A stretch of 13,009 nt of DNA from positions 1-13,009 of the forward strand of contig JAOXYB010041094.1 in assembly GCA_028565635.1 (NCBI GenBank), given 5' to 3'. The stretch is from Phoronis ovalis (lineage: Eukaryota > Phoronida > Phoronidae). Within the stretch, counting starts at the first letter, position 1. The number at the start of each line of letters is the position of its first letter. The translations under genes were made by a program, and so were the position numbers. Shown in pieces: positions 1 through 8,200 of the stretch. Under the pieces are notes generated by a model, which did not search any database, was not told the DNA's origin, and saw only the letters and a program-made list of their open reading frames with translations.

Positions 1-28
1 GCATCAGGAAAAAGTTAATTCACCTCGG

Positions 29-145
29 GAAGAGGATTAATTTTTGCTTGAAGCGCTTTATTTTAATGCTCTTGAAGAGGATTAATCGCGTACACATTAG
101 AGGCTGAAGCGCATTATTATAAAGCGCTCTATTGTGAAGCGCTCT
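29..145. repeat. Cluster of short direct repeats
   Basis: GAAGAGGATTAAT occurs at 29-41 and 74-86, TGAAGCGC at 49, 105 and 135, and AAGCGCTCT at 122 and 137. The segment is less AT-rich than its surroundings. It may be a decayed repeat-coding fragment or a degenerate satellite. Confidence 0.5.
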
Positions 146-331
146 AAGTCGTAAGTCTGAATGGGCCTAATAAGTACAGTAATAATTTGCTTTGTTTAAT
201 ATTTGCATAGACTTTTGCATGTAGACCAGTATCATTTGAGTCTTAAATTTATTGAATGTTGCAATAACAAGCATATGTTAGACAGGTTAAAATAAAGAAA
301 TAAAAAACAAATAAACTTTCTTGATTTTTAG

Positions 332-484
332 TTTTGTTGGGAGAGATGTGTATAACTCGGGGTGACTGTAGTAGTATCGGTGGAGGTAATAAGAACTGCG
401 TAGCCAACAAATGTGCATGCACGGATACTAACTATGGACCTGATGTCACAAAAGGAAATTGTGTGAGCACAGCTGCAGCTGACC
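332..484 (+). CDS. Cysteine-rich module exon 1 (phase 1-1)
   Basis: The acceptor is TTGATTTTTAG ending at 331 and the donor is GTAAGT from 485. Read with two bases completing a split codon, the exon gives 50 full codons without a stop, including GEMCITRGDCSS, NKNCVANKCACTD and a final GNC. The cysteine pattern is C-x5-C-x9-C-x4-C-x-C-x13-C, six cysteines, which fits one complete disulfide-bonded EB- or EGF-like module. The exon ends with one base of the next codon, so it is symmetric. A minus-strand open frame across the same bases (567-328) is a shadow. Confidence 0.82.
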
Positions 485-2760
485 GTAAGTATATGAGATG
501 ACATTCTCAAAATAACTATAATATAAGTAATACTTGGTTTAAACAGAGAAAATCTTATATTGTTCAAAACAAAACCAGTTGTTTTTTCTAATTACTACGG
601 TTGTCCTTAAATTCTTGCACTGGCTAAACAGAATTCCTCAACAAAATTTAAATTTAATTTGCACTGTTGTGTCTGAAAAGAATTCATAAGTAATATTTTA
701 TATTGTACCAAATAAAAAGGTAATACTATTCATTGTACATAACTTGCATCTTGAAAACTGTGAAACAAAATGCATGAATAAGTGTTATGATGGTCTGGAG
801 GAAGTGATTTCAAGACTACAAGCTTTTCTGTGTCTTATAAAAATAGATTACAACTAGCCGTAAAAATGCAAATGAATCAGATTTTCTTATCTTAATTATC
901 AATGAAACTCAACGCTACAACAATTTAAAACAAACAACGATGAGCAGTGGCGACACCTATTGTTGCCCCTGCAAAACATAAACATAATTACCAAATGCAT
1001 CTGCTGGACATGTTCTACTGACTTCTGAATAGCTTTTGTAATGTTTTACGCGCAACATTGGGGTGACAACACGAAATGCAAGAATGCGATAAATTACATC
1101 TGCAGAAATGCAAATTTTTGTGTTTTTCGCATTTATCTTTTTACACACAAATAAGAACCAGTGTACTCATCTTTCTATGATATGTAGTTATTGATTAAGT
1201 ACAGTATAATGTCTGACATACCAAGTACTAAAAGTCTAGTTATTATATTATTAAGTTATTTAAGAGCCTCAAATAACAAAACGTATCATTTAAAAAGAAA
1301 CATTTGACTTGCTGGAATTTCCTGGAATCATGGAAGGTAGTAATTGGAATAGCTTTTACACAATATTTCAAAAGCTTGCGCTAGACAGCTTCTGAGAACA
1401 TTCTGTTGGTAATAATAAATGTAATAATTATAACTTTCTTTTAGTTTTGGCTCATGGTGTTAACTGTACTAGTAACATTGGATCTTCACTTGGAACCTGC
1501 AATCCTGCATCTGGGTTACAATGTGGAGATGTGTGCTCTGCTTCTGATATTTACCCGTCCGAATCCGCAGTTAAGAAGTGTGCCTGCCATCCATATTACA
1601 TCACTTCTGGATCAACATGTACAGCACGTAAGTGTACAGTGAAGCTTTTAGTTAGAATTTGTTTTAGCTTCATTGCTTTTAGCATGTTCAGCTTTTTAAA
1701 GTTAGGTTCAATATAAAGCACTATACGCTTTAAGTAGTATCTTTCAAATTTCGACTGAGCCGAAGCCTTCTAATCCACCACTGCAATAATTGCATAATTT
1801 ATATTTCTTTCAATTTTAGAGAAGCTTTAAGAAATCCTTAAACATTCCAATTGAAATTTATTAAACTGTACAACGTATTATTAAATATAACGTTGTTTCA
1901 TAAAAAATTAGACTTGCATCAAGCTGTGTTCTGGGATTAATTCATTTAATTTTGGCCATGTGAAATCTAATGAGATAAAACATTGAAAGTACCTGGTACA
2001 ATTACTGTAGCAACTGATTTTTTACTTATTGTAGGAGCTATTAGTTCTGCATGCTATGGTGATTATAACTGCAAGGGTATAAACCTCAATGCAGTCTGCG
2101 TTGATGGAACCTGTAAAGATGGTAAGTTTAAGACATTTATTTTTAGTTCTGTACACGTCATCTGCTTAGTATACTGTACATTTGGCCACCTGGCTAGACT
2201 CATGCAAACGGCGTGTTGTGACGAGCTATTGGCATTCGGTGAAGTAACAGTTGGATAAACAATAGAATGTTTTACTAACAGAAACAGGGATTGTGTAACT
2301 AGTTGATTTGTGGTGTTTCCATTTTTTTTAGATATCTCTTCAGTCGAAATTTATTGTTGTAACCTACTAATTTGTATGAAGATTGTGAATGTACAGTAAA
2401 TTAAATGATTAATTCCTCCTACTGCTAATTGCAGATTTAAGAATTCAAAAGTTTCCCTACAGGCTCAAAGGGACCATGGGGGAATTTGAAGCTAGTGTTA
2501 TCTTAGACACCAGCTTATTAAACAACTATGAAAACTTAATGTACTGTAGCACTGTCCATTTTTCTCTGGTAAAAAAGTAGGTATTGAAACACGTTTTTTA
2601 ATTGTCAAATGGTATATTAACTGATTTATTTTTTTCCAGCTGTCTAGATTCATGCCCCAGCTATGACTCGTATACTTCTTTGCCTTGCCAGAACATCCCC
2701 ATATCAACAACAGTGGAAACATTGTCCTTTATACCTTCAGGTAGAGAAGTACTGCAATAA
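332..2760 (+). CDS. 3' part of a gene for a secreted-type cysteine-rich modular protein (four exons seen, 5' end outside window)
   Basis: Four short reading frames, each with canonical splice sites, join in one frame: 332-484, 1445-1627, 2035-2121 and 2648-2740/2760. Every internal exon is phase 1-1 (153, 183 and 87 bases, all multiples of three), the usual arrangement for extracellular modules that spread by exon shuffling. About 16 cysteines occur in about 140 residues, spaced as C-x5-C-x8/9-C-x4-C and C-x10-C, with no long hydrophobic segment. The spacing resembles EB, TIL or EGF-like modules, but I cannot assign a named family. A secreted protein or the ectodomain of a membrane protein is the inferred role. 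The signal peptide and start codon would lie upstream of the window. The frame stops at 2758-2760, and a polyadenylation signal follows at 3047. Additional exons hidden in the introns cannot be excluded. Confidence 0.75.
485..1444 (+). other. Intron of the cysteine-rich gene
   Basis: This AT-rich intron lies between two well-supported exons. I saw no further splice-bounded cysteine-rich frame in it. A 63-codon minus-strand frame (1148-957) has no splice or homology support. The motif CAGTGGCG near 945 resembles hAT termini, but no partner repeat was found. Confidence 0.65.
1445..1627 (+). CDS. Cysteine-rich module exon 2 (phase 1-1)
   Basis: The acceptor TTTCTTTTAG ends at 1444 and the donor GTAAGT starts at 1628. 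The 183-base exon encodes HGVNCTSN, LGTCNPASGLQCGDVCS, KKCACHPYY and GSTCTA. The cysteine pattern is C-x10-C-x7-C-x3-C-x14-C-x-C-x10-C, seven cysteines, so one may pair outside the exon or be free. The CAC pair followed by an aromatic residue parallels exon 1 (CACTDTNY), suggesting related modules. The frame joins exon 1 through a CTT leucine codon and exon 3 through a CGA arginine codon. Overlapping open frames in this stretch are read-through or shadows. Confidence 0.82.
1628..2034 (+). other. Intron of the cysteine-rich gene
   Basis: GT at 1628 and AG at 2034 bound an AT-rich intron. No gene, RNA or repeat is recognised inside it. Confidence 0.7.
2035..2121 (+). CDS. Cysteine-rich half-module exon 3 (phase 1-1)
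   Basis: The acceptor CTTATTGTAG ends at 2034 and the donor GTAAGTTT starts at 2122. The 87-base exon encodes AISSACYGDYNCKG followed by NAVCVDGTCKD, a C-x5-C-x8-C-x4-C array. This matches the first four cysteines of exon 1 (C-x5-C-x9-C-x4-C) and the classic NxxCVDGTC motif common in EB-like and related invertebrate modules. It may be half of a module completed by exon 4. Confidence 0.8.
2122..2647 (+). other. Intron of the cysteine-rich gene
   Basis: The intron runs from GTAAGT to the CTGTCTAG acceptor, with a long T-rich tract just before it (2623-2637). It carries one copy of a 16-base direct repeat (2581-2596) that recurs at 3197. Confidence 0.55.
2648..2760 (+). CDS. Probable last exon of the cysteine-rich gene
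   Basis: The phase required by exon 3 is met only if the acceptor is the CTGTCTAG ending at 2647. The stronger-looking TTTTTTTCCAG eight bases upstream would put TAG in frame. From 2648 the frame reads DSCPSYDSYTSLPCQN, then ISTTVETLSFIPSG, and stops at TAA 2758-2760. The C-x10-C spacing repeats the first spacing of exon 2. A possible donor CAG/GTAGAG at 2740/2741 would keep phase 1, so 2648-2740 could instead be an internal exon. The nearby stop and a downstream polyadenylation signal favour a terminal exon. A plus-strand frame from 2663 and a minus-strand frame from 2722 are shadows. Confidence 0.58.
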
Positions 2761-3046
2761 GGCTTTACAAAAAGCAATAACCAATCAAAAAATATATCTT
2801 AAAAGTCTGTGTCACGCTTCAGTACTTGTCTTCAACAGTATACAAATTCAGAGGGGTTATATCTTATTGCCCATATGGGGCACTTATGGGTATGAGGACT
2901 ATTTATTGTCAAACTTAATTCTTTAGAGGGAGCCTTTAGTTAGAAAAAATCAAAGCTTTCTAATTATAATCACTCTGAGAACTATGGTAGATATTCTATG
3001 CTTTTAATGTAATGTTTCATTAAGAAAAAGATAAAATTCCTTCACA

Positions 3047-3052
3047 AATAAA
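3047..3052 (+). terminator. Polyadenylation signal AATAAA for the plus-strand gene
   Basis: AATAAA lies about 290 bases after the stop at 2760, followed by a GT/T-rich stretch (TTGTTTGTAAATT, then GTGAATTTTTTTG), as expected for a downstream element. The hexamer is common in AT-rich DNA, so the assignment rests on position. Confidence 0.4.
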
Positions 3053-4534
3053 AAATTGTTTGTAAATTATAATGTGAATTTTTTTGAAATTTATAATTAA
3101 AATGTTAATATTTGTACTAAACTTGTTGGCAGTAAACCAAATAAGTGGGTTTTTCTTGCTTTACAATAGCCATACTATGTAAAAAACAAATGTCACGTAT
3201 TGAAACACGTTTCTTTGCCAAGAAAAAACAATTATAGTGTAATTATCATATATTATTTATTGTATAATAATTCAGAAAGTTGCTGATTTTTTAAAGTAAT
3301 GTTGTAACCCATGTTAATCACAGTGCTCATAAATCCTTACAAGCGTGACAATAGATGTAACTCGGATATAAAACTGAAAGCTTGCTTTATCCTTCATTAC
3401 CTGACTTTGATAAAATGCCATGTACATAACTTTTTTCTACTTTGCAGTGCGGTGTTTGTTTTGCAATAAATTTTCTTTTGTAATTCCTGTTTGTTAATTT
3501 GTTGATCTTAACAGCTTCACATTAATCTATGCATAATAAATATATATCCAGCAATACATTTAGGACTTGGCTACTTTCAATAGTAAAACAAAAATAAGCA
3601 GATCATAACGAGTACACTTTTTATTCTCAGATGAAAACAATTTGATAAAAATAAGAGACACCCATAGATGTCTGTAAAATCATAATTTATTGACGTGCAT
3701 GACAGTCAATATATTATCTAAAAAATTGAAAATTTTAATATTTTTTCAAAGAAGTTGCCAAAATTTGAATTTACAATTTGCCATAAATCTAGATAGTAAT
3801 AGACCAATTTCTAGTTTTAAATCAAAAAAATTATGTTTTTGTGCAAAAATGAGCGAAAATGCAATTTTTGAACGCAGTTCTCAAACATTAATTAGAATGT
3901 ACTAAGAATGTTGAATATGTAATTTTGTTGGTGATTTCTGAAATTCCTACCAGGTGGTCTTCAGCCAGCCACTGCAAACCAAACTGAGGCAGTACAATAC
4001 TCTCAGCGGGCATTAGCATAATAAATGGCTTCCAACCACAAGTTAGAATCAATCCACATAGTTGTTGCATCAGTTTTCCAATTCATACAATCTTTTGCAT
4101 GGTTCAGTTCAAACAATGCTTTAAGGATTGTTGATAGCGGATAGCATAATTGATTGGGTGATATATTTCTTCGGGCAGTTCAGAGCCAACACTGTTTGAA
4201 GAATAGTTGATACTTGACTGCAAAAAGCACTGTTAGAAATGACGATGCTACTATCAACAACTACACATCAATCAGAAAAGGGTGTCACACGGTGGTGCCA
4301 TCAACTTTTTGATTGCATAGCAATTGCATTTACCGAATGACAACAGAAGGCAGCGAATTGCATGCTGCTGCTGAAATAATATGTACTTCCAGCTCCTACT
4401 TTGTGCATGTTTTAATAGTATGTTGTGGTCATGGTATGCAATTTTGAACCCAATACAAAAGGATACGACACCTGGTGAAACTCTGTTGCAGTACGTTACA
4501 ATATACTGACACTAATATGATCAATTACATAGCA

Positions 4535-4592
4535 GAAGAAATAGCTTAGTAGGGAGAGCGTTAAGCTGAAGTTCGAAAGGTCTGTTTTCGGC
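4535..4592 (+). pseudogene. tRNA-Phe (GAA)-derived relic lacking most of the T arm
   Basis: The segment tracks a eukaryotic tRNA-Phe. It has a 5' acceptor strand GAAGAAA (two changes from GCCGAAA), then TAGCTTAGTAGGGAGAGCG for the D arm and A box, the anticodon loop CTGAAGT with GAA at 4568-4570, AGGTC for the variable loop, and a 3' acceptor strand TTTCGGC at 4586-4592 followed by A. About 14 bases of the T arm, including the B box, are missing. The anticodon stem TTAAG/TCGAA has two mismatches. It should therefore be non-functional: either a tRNA pseudogene or the head of an old tRNA-derived SINE. No SINE body or tail was identified. Confidence 0.6.
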
Positions 4593-4601
4593 AATTTTGT
4601 T

Positions 4602-4624
4602 TTATCAAAATGTTGACTTGATAA
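4602..4624. repeat. Small perfect hairpin
   Basis: TTATCAA at 4602-4608 and TTGATAA at 4618-4624 form a 7-bp stem with a 9-base loop, just after the tRNA-like relic. Confidence 0.5.
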
Positions 4625-4733
4625 ATATATGATTATAAAAACATTAACTACTGAATGGGAAAATCAGTTATATCCATATGCAAAATACTTCAATTATATA
4701 AAAGTAAGTCAATTTTATAGTACACCTCGGCAT

Positions 4734-4739
4734 TTTATT
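4734..4739 (-). terminator. Candidate polyadenylation signal for the minus-strand gene
   Basis: TTTATT on the plus strand reads AATAAA on the minus strand, about 270 bases past the stop codon at 5012-5014. It is the nearest good hexamer I saw on this side. Support is positional only. Confidence 0.4.
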
Positions 4740-5011
4740 TTGTAGCATTGAAAAACAATTTTTAATGGTCAGGTTATAACATACTTCATTCCAAAAAGTT
4801 TAACATAATCTTTTTGTGTTTTCTTGGTCGCATGACATACAAGAATTTTCTTCAAAACACAGGCTACTTTTTAACACTGGTAAATAGCTGTATGACAACA
4901 TTGCGTTATCTTATTATCATAAACAAGAAACCTAGTAATTGCAGAAGGACACCATTAGATTTCCTTTTCACCTCCATCTAATGTTCATGCTAACTAATAA
5001 TATTACCAACT

Positions 5012-5212
5012 TCAGTCCCATTCTTCGTCCGCAATGTTATCATCATCATCATCATCATCGCCATCATGTTGGTTCTCAACAGGGGGTGCTTCCATTCTTA
5101 TGTTTGACAATAAATCTCTCATAGCAGCCATCAAAGCATTGACTCCATCATGTAGATTGTTATTCTCGGCACCACCAGCAGCTCCTAAAGCTCCTTCCAA
5201 ATTAGCTTCTTC
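5012..5212 (-). CDS. Terminal exon with aspartate-rich tail and stop codon
   Basis: The acceptor TTTATAG precedes 5212, and the exon opens in phase 0 with EEANLEGALG. Then come an alanine/glycine/asparagine-rich stretch, a predicted helix DGVNALMAAMRDLLSNIRM, a linker APPVENQHDG, seven consecutive Asp, and NIADEEWD. The stop is TGA at 5014-5012. The Asp run is encoded by seven GAT repeats (ATC x7 at 5039-5059 on the plus strand). Such tails often contact basic partners or chaperones, but that is inference. The antisense plus-strand frames here, including a His-rich one, are shadows of the repeat. Confidence 0.9.
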   Translation of the reverse strand, partial: EEANLEGALGAAGGAENNNLHDGVNALMAAMRDLLSNIRMEAPPVENQHDGDDDDDDDNIADEEWD

Positions 5213-8200
5213 CTATAAACAAAGCCATAGATCTCAACTACCAGTATCAGTTTTCACAGTAAATCAAACTTCTACAGAACACTGTTTATTTGTTTATTTC
5301 ATAATTTACTGACTATACATAATGATCACATAATTAAAAAAAATTGAAAAAATACCCAATTACTTAATATGTAAGACCAATTGGATAGTCAGAACCCATG
5401 TTTATACATTTACTTGGTAACAAACTAGCATTCTTCTGTGAAACCAAAACAAGTTTCCCATGACAGACTTTGAATAATAATGTAGTAGAGTGGTTACACT
5501 CAAGATATACTGATGTTGGAAGGGTTTTTTATCCTTACAGTAGGTTTCTGAGTTATGCTCCTTTGTATATACAACATACAGGTTTGTGACACGGCAAAAT
5601 GACGTCAGAAATATCTGTTATTACAAGCCATTGAGGGGGGAAATGGGTAGGGACCACCGCTTGAAGGAAATAATATTGCCTTTTCACGAATCACAAATGA
5701 TAAATTCCTGCAATAGTGGGTCACGAAAATAATATAATCCTTTCCCACCTCAACAATAATTAATGTATGTAAACAGGTTGTACACAGTACTAATAGTCTA
5801 TTGGAGGCTCCTAAGAAGATAATTATACTGCAAATTATTCAAAATGGATACAGCTTACTCGAGGGATTTTCGCTAGATGAGCTACAAAGGGGGTAAGCAA
5901 GAGGGTTCAATTTCATTGCAAAGAAATATAAAATGATACTCTTATTGCATAAACAAAAATTTATGTGATGCTATAACACGAAAATGAAACATAACGTTTA
6001 TCACATGGCACGACCAAAATAAAATTCAATGAAAATAAAAATATCCCTTTCACACCTGTAGGAAAATAAGTTTGCCCCCGCTCTATCTACCTGAATAATC
6101 TGATGACCCCTATCCCTCAAAATTCTAAATACATAAATTAGTGCATGTGTGTATATATTTATGTATACGGAATTCAGGATTCTGTGTTTCCCCAGAAATT
6201 CCCTGACAGGCTAAGCTGATGACGTCGGAAAAATGTGAGTAGCTGTCACAAAACCAGTACTTTGTACATTATCCGGTTGGAGCATAACTTGGAAACCTAC
6301 TGTAACAAACAACTACTTGTCACAAAAGAGCAAAGTAATGTTTTACAGGTTTTAAATCTAGATATACCACCTCAGATTGTTGCAATAAGTCACATGACTT
6401 GTTTTGTGCAGCTTCAGATCACATTACAGGCCGAGTCATAGAAATGATCACCGCTCACCAATCAGAATTTGATGTAAAAAGTAAGGAACTTAATTGCTAA
6501 CTCCATCATATATCTTCAAAATCACTGCTACAGTAGAATATTGCCAAGTGCATTTCAGAGAGGCAAAATAAACATTGCATGCACATGCATCCCACCACAA
6601 GCAGATGGTGCAGTTTTGTGAACGGCATAAGATGCTAACAGTTTCCAACAAATCGGGTTTGTTTTATAAATATCTAGACTTGAAATAACGTTTTTTTACT
6701 GTTGAAGCATATTCCCATAGCCAAAATACAAAACCTAACGATTATCTCACACTCTTTACAGATACTAACCTGAGGATTAAAATTTGGCAGTAAAGATCGA
6801 AAGAATGATGAAAGCACACCGGAGTCTTGCTGCAGTCGAGTTGGCCTAAAATTACAATTACAATTATATTTATATTCTGTAGCAATCTTAGCTTTGGTCT
6901 CTTTTTACAATGTCCATTATTGTGTTGATACCTGATTGCGATATGTACCTATGTAATAGTGTTATTATTAAAATAATTAAAGTTGGCTGTAGTTTCTAAC
7001 TGGCAAGTTTTGCCTTCAGTGAGTCCCTCAATCTTCCTACCTGCAGCAGCAAATGTCGCATTGAAAGGTACATTTATCATTAATTGACTGTTGCTGAGGC
7101 CAGTACAAAGATATATTACCAACTTTGGTATGTAGTATTTTTTAAAGCTTTCACGGCAATAAACCTGTATACATGTTAATTTTTTACATTTATTTGATGA
7201 CTGCATAAAAGATTTATGAATTATAGAATGAAAGTTAACACTCACCTGTTTGGCCTTGTGTATGAAACAATAGAATCTTTTGGAGGCAAAGGATCATAGC
7301 TCATCACAGGAGTGTTGGCCAATTCCTGGAAACAACATCAAGAGAACCAAAGTCAAAGTACACTGGGTAACACATTTGAAAAAATATGATATTTAATATT
7401 CAATTAAGAACACTGAGATTTACTGTGTTTAATTTGTAGTAAAACAAAATCTTAAAGGATAGCAATTTTTTAAATATACATTTCTCTGATTATATATAGT
7501 AATTAATATAAAACGGGAAATGACTGAGCTTGTCAGTATTTCCTTAATACTTTAGAAAATAGTTTTGAATCAGGCTGATATGTGTATAGCAGCAAAAATG
7601 TATGATGGCTAACACTGTATGATGGTACATCATTATACATCACATATAGGAGTACTTCTACAGTTCAAATAAAAATAGATGTCACAGGACTACATATAAG
7701 AGCCGTTACCAACAGATGTAACAGATAAATAACTACATGACACAGAAATCACTACTTTGGTGACAACATTAGCATATACAATAATTGTACATCCATTTTG
7801 ATTTACCTCATATAACACACTGGGCAAGAAAAAATATTTATACTATTTATTCATTTATAAATTTGAAATTGCTGGATCTTTGAAATTTTGATTGAATTCT
7901 GAAACCACATAATGAAAGGCTGCAGTAGGATTTTAAGTGATAGATGCAAAAACAAATTACATCTATTGGATTGTTGGTGACAGTTTTTATATTTTGTAAT
8001 TTTAGAAGGAACAGCATTCTTACAGGTGGTAAAGCAGCAGAAGCATCTTTTATTTCAGACAGTAAAATATGTCTGAAGATATTCCTAGGTGTGCCTTGGT
8101 ATCGTGACTTGTACCTGAAGAATAATAAAATACTGAATAAGTAATGAACCAGTCTGTAAATGTTACCAGCATGTGTGTTTTGTCTGCACGCTAGTGCAAT

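Larger units (their letters stand above)
3053..4733. other. Intergenic region between convergent genes
   Basis: I see no splice-supported coding sequence. Short open frames (for example 3690-3905 plus and 4070-3888 minus) lack support. By eye, about 3945-4500 is less AT-rich than its flanks and could be an old insertion, but I found no termini. A tRNA-Phe-like relic lies at 4535-4592 and a 7-bp hairpin (TTATCAA/TTGATAA) at 4602-4624. Confidence 0.55.
5538..6302. mobile_element. 765-bp non-autonomous foldback DNA transposon, Tc1/mariner/pogo-like
   Basis: The left end starts CAGTAGGTTTCTGAGTTATGCTCC. The right end, read in reverse, starts CAGTAGGTTTCCAAGTTATGCTCC, so 22 of 24 bases match. TA precedes the left end (5536-5537) and follows the right end (6303-6304), as expected for a TA target-site duplication. 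The symmetry continues inward imperfectly. GGTTTGTGACA is mirrored by GGTTTTGTGACA, TGACGTC occurs in both arms (5600 and 6220), and TTGAGGGG at 5631 is mirrored near 6120. There is no transposase frame. CAGT-type termini with TA duplication are characteristic of the Tc1/mariner superfamily; subgroup assignment is inference. Confidence 0.75.
5213..6769 (-). other. Last intron of the minus-strand gene, hosting a foldback element
   Basis: This is the largest intron between adjacent secure exons except one. Its central half is the TA-flanked inverted-repeat element at 5538-6302. The remainder is AT-rich, with no recognised gene. The plus-strand frame at 6235-6441 runs out of the element and is not a gene. 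Confidence 0.75.

Noticed and set aside
957-1148. 63-codon minus-strand frame and a CAGTGGCG motif, possible hAT remnant
   Set aside because: No matching opposite terminus, target duplication or recognisable transposase residues.
3888-4070. 60-codon minus-strand frame in a less AT-rich patch, possible transposon remnant
   Set aside because: No neighbouring frame continues it, and no family is recognised.
5034-5124. Plus-strand frames with a poly-His or poly-Ser run
   Set aside because: These are antisense readings of the GAT repeat that encodes the Asp run of the minus-strand terminal exon.
6949-7245. 98-codon minus-strand open frame
   Set aside because: It starts exactly in the donor of a secure exon and cannot be entered in frame from it. 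There is no acceptor or start codon support.
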